This document shows, piece after piece, positions 1 to 5,876 of a stretch of 22,068 nucleotides of DNA. The stretch comes from DASYSL01 sp036003365. GTDB taxonomy: Bacteria; Eisenbacteria; RBG-16-71-46; DASYSL01. The first letter of the stretch is position 1; every line of letters begins with the position of its first letter. The notes below the pieces were generated by a model. The model was not told where the DNA came from. It worked only from the letters and a program-made list of their open reading frames with translations, and made no database searches. Made by a program: the position numbers and the translations under genes. The stretch is taken from positions 1 to 22,068 of the forward strand of contig DASYSL010000066.1 in NCBI GenBank assembly GCA_036003365.1, in the 5' to 3' direction.

Positions 1-960
1 TTCTTCAACGGCGGCGCCGATTACGGCGGCAATTTCTTCGGCTCCACGATCAACCAGGGCGACCCGGCAGACTCGTTCACCACGGTCGAGATCCGCTTCG
101 ATCCGGCGCATCCCGGAAAGGCGTATCGCTACCTGCGCCTCGAAGTGGCGGCCACGGGAGGCTCGCCTCCACAAGGGCGCACCTACGCCTACGGCGGCTA
201 TGTGGACGTGCCGTTCACGGTGTGGGACACCGACCACAACATTCAGCTGGAGGCGGCCTACGTCGAGCGTGAGTTCACGGACGGCAACGGAGTCATCCTG
301 CCGCCCAGCCAGCAGCCGGCCACCTTCGATTCCACCTGGCTGCCGAGCGATGCCGACAACGGCGGCCGGGAGATCATTGGCGTCATCAAGGTGCCGTACT
401 CGCCCACGCCTGATCCGGCCTTCGCCGTCGATGACGCCATCTGCGAGACGGCGGCGTGCGACGCCGCGATCATGCCCGTCGAATACATGCTGTGGGCGCG
501 GCGCACCTCGCCGTTCGTCACCGTGCCCTCGGGCTCGACCCTGCGCTTCACGGCCAATGCAGTGCCGGGCGGTCCGAACGACATCTACACGATCCAGACG
601 CACACCGTGGTCACGGGCAACGTCGCCATGGCCAAGGGCGCGCTCTCGAGCGTGCGCGTCGTCCCCAACCCGTACTACAACCGGTCGCGCTACGAGCTGA
701 ACTCGTTCAATCGCGTGATCCGGTTCATCAATCTGCCGGAGCAGTGCACGATCCGCATCTTCAGCCTGGCGGGGGATCTCGTGCGCACGCTCCAGAAGAC
801 GGACCGCACGAGCTCGATCCTCGATTGGAACGTGCTCACCGACAATCAGCTGCCGGTCGGAAGCGGCGTGTACATCTACCACATCGACGCTCCGGGAGTG
901 GGCACCACGTTCGGCCGCATGGTGGTGTTCATGGAAAAAGAGCGCCTCAACAACTTCTAG
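1..960 (+). CDS. C-terminal part of a secreted protein with T9SS/FlgD-like sorting domain (5' truncated)
   Basis: The frame is open from the first base, so the gene begins left of the window and 319 residues are visible. The last hundred or so residues, starting near visible residue 218 with VRVVPNPYYN, have the layout of FlgD-Ig-like / type IX secretion C-terminal domains: a VxPNPY start, a strand reading IRIFSLAGDLVRTL, then a D-W-N turn, a PVGSGVYIYHI segment and a final short beta strand. Such domains are known from FCB bacteria as signals for export across the outer membrane and surface attachment. The upstream 200 residues are beta-rich with Tyr/Asp/Gly turns and show no recognised catalytic motif. 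A PorV-like gene follows 13 bp downstream, which supports a surface-secretion context. The substrate or role of the mature protein cannot be told from this fragment. Confidence 0.8.
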   Translation, partial: FFNGGADYGGNFFGSTINQGDPADSFTTVEIRFDPAHPGKAYRYLRLEVAATGGSPPQGRTYAYGGYVDVPFTVWDTDHNIQLEAAYVEREFTDGNGVILPPSQQPATFDSTWLPSDADNGGREIIGVIKVPYSPTPDPAFAVDDAICETAACDAAIMPVEYMLWARRTSPFVTVPSGSTLRFTANAVPGGPNDIYTIQTHTVVTGNVAMAKGALSSVRVVPNPYYNRSRYELNSFNRVIRFINLPEQCTIRIFSLAGDLVRTLQKTDRTSSILDWNVLTDNQLPVGSGVYIYHIDAPGVGTTFGRMVVFMEKERLNNF

Positions 961-973
961 GGGGAAACGAACC

Positions 974-2089
974 ATGCGCGAACCAAGGGGAACGTTCCTC
1001 TCCAGCGGCGTGCGCCGGTTGCGTCTCCTCGCGATCGGACTCGCTCTTCTCTCGTGTCTCGCCACAGGCAGAGCACAGGCGGCCGACGAGCGTGTGGGCA
1101 CGGGCGGCGCGCTCGAATTGCGCCTGCCGGTCGGGCCGCGAGGCTCAGCTCTGGGCGCTCCGTCGGTGGCCGATGTCGACAACATCGAGGCCATCTACTG
1201 GAATCCGGCCGGTCTGGGCATGATCGAGCATCCGCAGGCGCTCTTCACGCACACCAATTACATCGCCGACATGAACCTCAACTTCGCGGCCGTGGCCGTG
1301 AAGCTGGGGGGATTCGGCACCTTGGGTCTGCACGCCAAGGTGCTCGACCTGGGCGACGTGATCCAGACCACGGAGGACGCGCCCGAAGGCACGGGCGTCA
1401 TCATCTCGCCGACCTTCACCACGCTCGGCGTGTCGTGGGGGCGCCGCTTCACCGACCGCGTTCTGTTCGGCGGCACGGTGAACTACGTGGACGAGAACGT
1501 CGCCAACGTGTCGGCGCGCGGCGTGGCCTTCGACCTCGGCGTCCAGTACGTCACCGGCTGGCGCGGCCTGCGCTTCGGCGTGTCGATGAAGAACGTGGGG
1601 CCGGCGATGCACTTCAGTGGCGCCGACTTCAACCAGGCCTTCCGTCCGCCCGACACCGATCCGACCGCGAGGACGCGTGTCTTCAGCACGTCGTCGTCGA
1701 ATTTCGAGCTGCCCTCGTTCTTCTCGCTGGCCGCTTCTTACGATCTGATGAACGAGAACGACAGCAAGAACCGGCTCGCACTCCTGGGCGCGTTCCAGAA
1801 CAACAACTTCGTCGGCAACACCTTCAATGGCGGGCTCGAGTACTCATACCGGGATCAGTTCCAGGTGCGCGGCTCCTACTTCGGCTCGGTGCAGTCCCAG
1901 CAGGACTTCAACACTGGGGCGAGCAGCTCGTCGCTCAAGGGCGGCGATGACCTGTACAACGGTCTGGCGCTGGGGGCGGGGGTGAAGGTCCCGCTCGGCG
2001 GCACGCGGCTCGGCATCGACGCCACCTGGCGCGCGGTGCGCGAGTTCTTCGACGACACGGTGGAGATCGGCGCGCGCGTCGAGTTCTAA
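974..2089 (+). CDS. PorV/PorQ family outer-membrane protein
   Basis: The 371-residue product starts with a clear signal peptide: basic residues to about position 17, a hydrophobic core LLAIGLALLSCLA, and a likely signal-peptidase I site after AQA at 36. It continues with the PorV/PorQ (UPF0164) hallmark, a glycine/alanine-rich segment leading to YWNPAGLG at 75-82, and then alternating strands typical of a FadL-like barrel. In Bacteroidota, PorV shuttles T9SS cargo to the attachment machinery, and PorQ and relatives are paralogues. The ATG at 974 follows GGGGAAACG and lies 13 bp after the preceding secreted protein, so the two are probably co-transcribed. Whether this copy is the functional PorV or one of several paralogues cannot be decided here. 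A strong terminator follows at 2113-2140. Confidence 0.85.
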   Translation: MREPRGTFLSSGVRRLRLLAIGLALLSCLATGRAQAADERVGTGGALELRLPVGPRGSALGAPSVADVDNIEAIYWNPAGLGMIEHPQALFTHTNYIADMNLNFAAVAVKLGGFGTLGLHAKVLDLGDVIQTTEDAPEGTGVIISPTFTTLGVSWGRRFTDRVLFGGTVNYVDENVANVSARGVAFDLGVQYVTGWRGLRFGVSMKNVGPAMHFSGADFNQAFRPPDTDPTARTRVFSTSSSNFELPSFFSLAASYDLMNENDSKNRLALLGAFQNNNFVGNTFNGGLEYSYRDQFQVRGSYFGSVQSQQDFNTGASSSSLKGGDDLYNGLALGAGVKVPLGGTRLGIDATWRAVREFFDDTVEIGARVEF

Positions 2090-2112
2090 GGGCGCGGGCG
2101 CGGAAATAGAAG

Positions 2113-2140
2113 CGGCCCCGGGAGACGACTCCCGGGGCCG
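2113..2140. terminator. Bidirectional intrinsic terminator between PorV-like gene and gdh1
   Basis: A perfect 11-bp GC-rich stem (CGGCCCCGGGA / TCCCGGGGCCG) with a 6-nt loop sits between the convergent genes ending at 2089 (+) and 2165 (-). It is followed on the + strand by TTGTCTTTTC and on the - strand by the pyrimidine-rich CTTCTATTT. The position and the tails on both sides suggest that it serves both genes. Confidence 0.88.
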
Positions 2141-2164
2141 TTGTCTTTTCAGCTCGAAAGCCTT

Positions 2165-3433
2165 CTAGGCGTACACGCCGCGCAGCTGGATGACGTCGAC
2201 CACGCGCTTGATGGCCAGCATGAAGGCGGCGACGCGCATGTTGACGCGGTACTCGATCGACAGGCGGAGCACGTCCTGGAACGCCTTCACCATGTACTGC
2301 TCGAGCCTCTGGTTGACCTCTTCCTCGGTCCAGTAGAAGCCGATGTTGTTCTGCACCCACTCGAAATACGAGACCGTGACGCCACCCGAGTTGCAGAGGA
2401 TGTCGGGGATGACGAACACCTTGCGCGCCGTCAGGCGCTGATCGGCCTCGTGCGTGGTCGGTCCATTGGCGCCCTCGGCCACGATCTTGGCCCGCACGCG
2501 GTCGGCGTTGGCCTGCGTGATCTGATTCTCGAGCGCGGCCGGGATGAGAATGTCGCAGTCGTACTCGACGATCGACTCGGTCAGCGCCTTGCCGCCGGCG
2601 AAGCCGACCACCGAGCCGTTCGAGCGCACGTGATCGAGCAGGCGCTCGACCTCCATGCCCTCGGGGTTGTGGATGCCGCCCTTCACGTCGCTCACGGCCA
2701 CGAGCTTGGCTCCGTCCTTGGCCAGGAGCTTGGCCGAGATCGAGCCCACATTGCCGAAGCCCTGCACCGCCATGCGCGCGCCGGCGAGCGGCATCTGCAG
2801 GTGCTTGGAGGCCTCGCGCACGCAGAAGAGGACGCCGCGCCCGGTGGCTTCGCGGCGCCCGCGCGACCCGCCCGCGATCACCGGCTTGCCGGTGACCACG
2901 CCGGTCACGGTGCGCCGCGCGTGCATCGAGTAGGTGTCCTGGATCCAGGCCATGATCTGCTCGTTGGTGTTCACGTCGGGGGCGGGGATGTCGGTTTCGG
3001 GTCCGAAGAGATCGGAGAGGTCGGCGGCGTAGCGGCGGGTCAAGCGCTCGAGCTCACCGCGCGAGAGCTTGTCGGGATCGACCGCGATGCCGCCCTTGCC
3101 GCCGCCGAACGGGATGTCGACCACGGCGCACTTCCAGGTCATCCAGGCAGCCAGCGCTTCCACCTCGTCGAGATTCACGTCCTGGTGGTAGCGGATACCG
3201 CCCTTGGCGGGGCCGCGGATGATCGAGTGCTGCACGCGATAGCCGGTGAAGGTCTTGAGCTTGCCGTCGTCCATCATCACCGGCAGCGACACGATGGTGG
3301 CGCGGCGCGGGCGCTTGATCATCTCGCGCACGCCCGGATCGATCTTGAGGAGATGGGCGGCCTCCTCGAACTGGGTCTCGGCGTTGGCGAGGGGATTCAG
3401 CTCTTTCTGGATGTTGGTGCCTTCGGCTTGCAT
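2165..3433 (-). CDS. gdhA: Glutamate dehydrogenase (Glu/Leu/Phe/Val dehydrogenase family), copy 1
   Basis: This 422-residue enzyme catalyses reversible oxidative deamination of glutamate to 2-oxoglutarate and ammonia with NAD(P). The dimerisation/substrate domain carries AKGGIRYH (Lys77), TWK (Lys101), PFGGGKGG with the catalytic Lys113, and DIPAPD (Asp153), matching the Lys89/113/125/Asp165 set known from Clostridium GDH. The Rossmann domain carries the dinucleotide loop GFGNVG at 225-230, and the C-terminal lobe carries GGVTVSYFEWVQN. The motif GGSRGRREATGRG is intact. The ATG at 3433 has an ideal GGAGG ribosome site (3440-3444) six bases upstream. Length is normal for the short hexameric class. 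A related 422-residue copy lies at 8003-9271. Cofactor preference (NAD or NADP) cannot be read with certainty. Expression probably starts from the motif at 3498-3510. Confidence 0.95.
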   Translation of the reverse strand: MQAEGTNIQKELNPLANAETQFEEAAHLLKIDPGVREMIKRPRRATIVSLPVMMDDGKLKTFTGYRVQHSIIRGPAKGGIRYHQDVNLDEVEALAAWMTWKCAVVDIPFGGGKGGIAVDPDKLSRGELERLTRRYAADLSDLFGPETDIPAPDVNTNEQIMAWIQDTYSMHARRTVTGVVTGKPVIAGGSRGRREATGRGVLFCVREASKHLQMPLAGARMAVQGFGNVGSISAKLLAKDGAKLVAVSDVKGGIHNPEGMEVERLLDHVRSNGSVVGFAGGKALTESIVEYDCDILIPAALENQITQANADRVRAKIVAEGANGPTTHEADQRLTARKVFVIPDILCNSGGVTVSYFEWVQNNIGFYWTEEEVNQRLEQYMVKAFQDVLRLSIEYRVNMRVAAFMLAIKRVVDVIQLRGVYA

Positions 3434-3497
3434 CGGATTCCTCCGCCGCGAGTCGGCGAAGCAGGAGAGGGGTGAAAAGAGGTCGAAAGATCGCTCG

Positions 3498-3510
3498 CCA
3501 AGCTAACAAA
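3498..3510 (-). promoter_or_regulatory. Candidate extended -10 promoter of gdh1 (13-bp motif shared with gdh2)
   Basis: Read on the - strand the site is TTTGTTAGCTTGG, containing TGnTAGCTT, which can be read as an extended -10 element. It lies 65 bp upstream of the gdh1 ATG. The identical 13-mer occurs upstream of gdh2 at 9322-9334, 51 bp before its ATG, and a close variant precedes mreB. No good -35 box is seen 16-18 bp further up. Function as a promoter is inferred from the repetition and position. Confidence 0.5.
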
Positions 3511-3511
3511 A

Positions 3512-3541
3512 ATCCCCTCCCGGGAGAACCCGGGAGGGGAT
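3512..3541 (-). terminator. Intrinsic terminator of the lipoprotein gene at 3562-4284
   Basis: A perfect 13-bp stem (ATCCCCTCCCGGG and its complement) with a 4-nt loop lies 21 bp beyond the stop codon of the minus-strand lipoprotein gene. On the - strand it is followed directly by TTTTTGTT, a classical U-tract. The U-tract runs into the shared 13-bp motif proposed as the gdh1 promoter, so termination of one gene and initiation of the next are packed together. Confidence 0.9.
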
Positions 3542-3561
3542 CGCTTGCCGAAGCAGACGCT

Positions 3562-4284
3562 CTAGCGCCAGGCACCTTTCAGGCCGCCCCAGGACTTGGG
3601 CAAGAGCGCTGGTTGCGACGTGGACGCGGTGCGGGCCGTCGATTGGGTACGGAGCGACGGAGCTGGACTCGTTCCCGTCAGGTCGACCCAGCGGTAGATA
3701 TACCAGTGGACGGAATCCGCGGGCTGGGTGGTGTCGAGGTTCACCGCTTGGTCCCCGCGTACGACATAGAAGACGTTGAAGTTGTTTTCGATCACGTACG
3801 TCGTGGCGTCGGTGCCGGGGTTGGGCACGACGATCTGGCCGTCGACTCGGGTGGCCAGATACTTGTGAGTCGTCGGGTCCACGCCCGATGTGTTGTCGTC
3901 AGTCGGAATGTTGACTGCAAGCTTGATGCTAATCGTGCTGGCCGGTTCGAGCGTCACTCCACCCGGCGGCGAGTAGCCGGCAAACAGGTGGGCCGATGAC
4001 TCCTTCTCGTCATTCTTGAACCAGCCCGTCGAGTAATCCGACACCAGTTTCGGGTCGGTCGCGTTCGAGAACTCGTAGGTGAAGTCGCCCGTGAACATGC
4101 CCTGGTACTCGGTCGCCAACTTCTGCTCGTACGCCAGGCGGAAGCGCTCGATGGCGTTCGCCGGCGTATCGTTGGGAGGAAGGGGCGTCGGGGGAGTGAT
4201 CTTGTTATCGGGCTTAGGACTGAAGATGCAACCGGACGACGCCAAAGCCGCCGCCACCACCATCAAGGCTAGAAACTTACGCAT
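3562..4284 (-). CDS. Lipoprotein of unknown function, possible NTF2-like fold
   Basis: The 240-residue product has a short basic N-terminus, a hydrophobic core and a lipobox ending SSGC (Cys19), so it is probably an outer-membrane-directed lipoprotein (no Asp at +2). A proline-rich linker follows, then TPANAIERFRLAYEQK, an aromatic DFTYEF strand, a WFKNDEKE helix region and a late WYIYRWVDL strand. That order of helix, aromatic strand, W-x-x-D-E-K helix and closing strands is also seen in the two lipoproteins at 4572-5838 and suggests a SnoaL/NTF2-like scaffold; this is inference. The C-terminal 35 residues are Ser/Thr/Pro-rich. ATG at 4284 has GGAG about 12 bases upstream. The gene has its own near-consensus sigma-70 promoter (4373-4402) and its own terminator (3512-3541), so it is probably monocistronic. 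Function unknown. Confidence 0.8.
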   Translation of the reverse strand: MRKFLALMVVAAALASSGCIFSPKPDNKITPPTPLPPNDTPANAIERFRLAYEQKLATEYQGMFTGDFTYEFSNATDPKLVSDYSTGWFKNDEKESSAHLFAGYSPPGGVTLEPASTISIKLAVNIPTDDNTSGVDPTTHKYLATRVDGQIVVPNPGTDATTYVIENNFNVFYVVRGDQAVNLDTTQPADSVHWYIYRWVDLTGTSPAPSLRTQSTARTASTSQPALLPKSWGGLKGAWR

Positions 4285-4348
4285 GAGGTATCACAGCTCC
4301 GTGCGGGAACGGACAGGGATGAACTGTGCGAGGGCGGGGCACAGCGGG

Positions 4349-4366
4349 GACATACACGACGTACAC
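4349..4366 (-). repeat. Tandem 9-bp direct repeats at the predicted transcription start of the 3562-4284 gene
   Basis: On the - strand the sequence reads GTGTACGTC followed at once by GTGTATGTC, two 9-bp units differing at one position. They start 7 bp downstream of the predicted -10 box, that is at +1, where a bound repressor could block transcription. Just beyond, 4324-4344 forms a small hairpin (CTGTGC, 9-nt loop, GCACAG) in the leader. Operator function is a guess from position only. Confidence 0.35.
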
Positions 4367-4372
4367 CAGGCA

Positions 4373-4402
4373 ATGATAGGTCTCTCCCGAAGCGAGCGTC
4401 AA
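4373..4402 (-). promoter_or_regulatory. Sigma-70-type promoter of the lipoprotein gene at 3562-4284
   Basis: On the - strand TTGACG (-35, 4397-4402) and TATCAT (-10, 4373-4378) each match the sigma-70 consensus at five of six positions, with an 18-bp spacer. The predicted start near 4366 gives a leader of about 80 nt before the ATG at 4284. This is the clearest conventional promoter in the window, standing out in GC-rich DNA. Confidence 0.75.
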
Positions 4403-4425
4403 GAGATCGAAGCACGTAGCGGAGG

Positions 4426-4500
4426 CTCGCGAAAAGGCCGTGACCGCTTGCGCTTGCGGATTGCAACGTCTTGCCCCCGGCGCGGCCATGTTTTCGCGAG
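4426..4500. repeat. Interrupted inverted repeat upstream of the 3562-4284 promoter
   Basis: CTCGCGAAAA (4426-4435) followed by GGCC pairs with GGCC, a 3-nt bulge, then TTTTCGCGAG (4491-4500), giving a 10-bp perfect outer stem and 4-bp inner stem around 44 nt. It lies in the 287-bp gap (4285-4571) between two lipoprotein genes, about 23 bp upstream of the -35 box. The gap holds no other gene that I can support. The repeat could be a regulator site or a weak transcript-end structure for the upstream operon; there is no U-tract beside it. Confidence 0.5.
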
Positions 4501-4571
4501 GGGTCCCCATGGTTGTCGGCCGAGCCGGCCGCGCTCTGAAGTGGGTTTACCCCCACGCGACTGGGTGCCCC

Positions 4572-5183
4572 TCAAGGATTCACGGTGGGCGGGCCCAGGC
4601 GCTGGCGCCCGATGGTACGCGCGCTGGGCACGGCCGGGTCCCGGTGGTCGACCCACCGGACCATCTTCCACTCCTGAATCGCCCCCACTCGCCGGAACGT
4701 CATGTCGGCCATGCCGTATCCGATGATCTGGGGAGGTAGCGATCCGTATGAGATCTGGTAGTGCCGGTAGAAGATTGTCTCGTCGGGGCCGGGGACGTCG
4801 GGCCGGCTCTGGTCCGGAGTGAAGGCCACGTCGTAGCTCTGGACGGGGACCATGGTCGTGTACTGGCCGATGAAGGTCTTCTCGTCCTTGCTGAGCCAAT
4901 CCGCCGGGGGCTGGCTTCCCGCCTGCTCGAAATCGGCCACATCGTCGGGGTCGAAGACGGCGTGGAAGTCAGCCCCATCCGGAAGGCTGTCCGGCAAGAT
5001 GAACTCGTAGAGTTGGGGACTCTTGTTGGCCAGCCCCGCGACGACGCAGTAGAGCGCGCTGTCCGGAGTCTGAAGATTGGGCTTGTGAGGGACTTCAGGA
5101 TCCGGGGGGCGCACGGTAGTTGGCTGGGAGCTGCCACAGCCTGCGAGCGTGGCGCACAGGGCGAAAGCCAGCCACCTTCTCAC
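4572..5183 (-). CDS. Lipoprotein of unknown function, tandem paralogue B
   Basis: The 203-residue product begins at a GTG (5183) and has a compact lipoprotein signal peptide ending LAGC (Cys16). After a proline-rich linker come LQTPDSALYC, the segment DFHAVFDPDDVADF, WLSKDEKTFIGQY, ETIFYRHYQISYG, and the closing EWKMVRWVDHRD and RTIGRQRLGP. Nearly every one of these blocks recurs in the same order in the neighbour at 5188-5838, with well over half of the aligned residues the same by eye, so the two arose by tandem duplication. Only 4 nt separate the neighbour's stop from this start, indicating co-transcription and probably translational coupling; no good ribosome site is seen. No catalytic motif is recognised. 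The layout resembles NTF2-like binding proteins, which is a guess. No convincing terminator follows. Confidence 0.8.
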   Translation of the reverse strand: MRRWLAFALCATLAGCGSSQPTTVRPPDPEVPHKPNLQTPDSALYCVVAGLANKSPQLYEFILPDSLPDGADFHAVFDPDDVADFEQAGSQPPADWLSKDEKTFIGQYTTMVPVQSYDVAFTPDQSRPDVPGPDETIFYRHYQISYGSLPPQIIGYGMADMTFRRVGAIQEWKMVRWVDHRDPAVPSARTIGRQRLGPPTVNP

Positions 5184-5187
5184 GGAA

Positions 5188-5838
5188 TCAGTTCGCAGAA
5201 GTGCTCACGGGTCCGAGGCGCTGGCGGCCGATCGTCCGTAGGTTGAACACCGTCGTGTCACGGCGGTCGACCCAGCGGATCATCTTCCATTCCTGGTTCA
5301 CGCCCACGCGACGGAAGTAGAGGTCGGCCAGACCGACGCCGATGAACTGCGGCGGGGTGCCGAACGAGATTCGGTAGTGCCGGTAGTAGATCGTCTCGTC
5401 AGCGCCGAAGAAGTCCGCGCGATTCTCGTCCGGCGTGAAGATCGCCTGATAGGTGGCCACCGGCACGAAGGTCATGTACTGGCTGATGAAGGTCTTCTCG
5501 TCCTTGGCGATCCAGTCCGATGGGGGTGGCGTGCCCGTCTGGGCGTAGTCGGCCAAATCCTGAGGATCGAAAAAAGCGTGAAAGTCGACCCCGTCCTGGA
5601 GCGTGTCGGGAAGAACGTGCACATAGAGCTGCTGCGTCTTGGTGGCGATGCCGGCGATGACGCAGAACAAGGCGCTGTCCGGGGTCTGCAGGCTCGGTAG
5701 GTGCAATTGGCTGGTGCCCGTGGGCGGCGGGGGGTCTTCCGGGTTAAAGAGCCCGCAGCCCGCGAGGCAGAGGGTGAGAGCCACGGCGACCCAAGCGGCT
5801 CCCAACCTTCCCCGGCCCATCCGTGATCGGCGATTCAT
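5188..5838 (-). CDS. Lipoprotein of unknown function, tandem paralogue A
   Basis: Lipoprotein with signal peptide MNRRSRMGRGRLG plus hydrophobic core and lipobox LAGC (Cys28 from this start), a PEDPPPPTG linker and then the same blocks as its neighbour: LQTPDSALFC, DFHAFFDPQDLADY, WIAKDEKTFISQY, ETIYYRHYRISFG, EWKMIRWVDRRD, RTIGRQRLGP. The start is uncertain. In-frame ATGs exist at 5880, 5847 and 5838. The first overlaps the preceding gene's TGA as ATGA but would give an unusually long 24-residue N-region. I chose 5838 because it gives a normal signal peptide, although its GGAGG (5841-5845) is only 2 bases away. The gene lies between the barrel gene and paralogue B and is probably expressed with both. 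Function unknown; export to the inner face of the outer membrane is likely. Confidence 0.78.
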   Translation of the reverse strand: MNRRSRMGRGRLGAAWVAVALTLCLAGCGLFNPEDPPPPTGTSQLHLPSLQTPDSALFCVIAGIATKTQQLYVHVLPDTLQDGVDFHAFFDPQDLADYAQTGTPPPSDWIAKDEKTFISQYMTFVPVATYQAIFTPDENRADFFGADETIYYRHYRISFGTPPQFIGVGLADLYFRRVGVNQEWKMIRWVDRRDTTVFNLRTIGRQRLGPVSTSAN

Positions 5839-5876
5839 CGCCTCCATCCTACACCGGCTCACCCGGCACGGCGAAC

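Noticed and set aside
4500..4571. Possible terminator after the lipoprotein at 4572-5183
   Set aside because: Small palindromes such as CGGCCGnnnCGGCCG and GGGTAAACCC occur, but none has a following T-run on the - strand, so I do not call a terminator.
4285..4571. Small ORFs in the intergenic gap, on both strands
   Set aside because: They show Arg/Pro-rich shadow composition, no ribosome sites and overlap the promoter and inverted repeat; no gene is supported.
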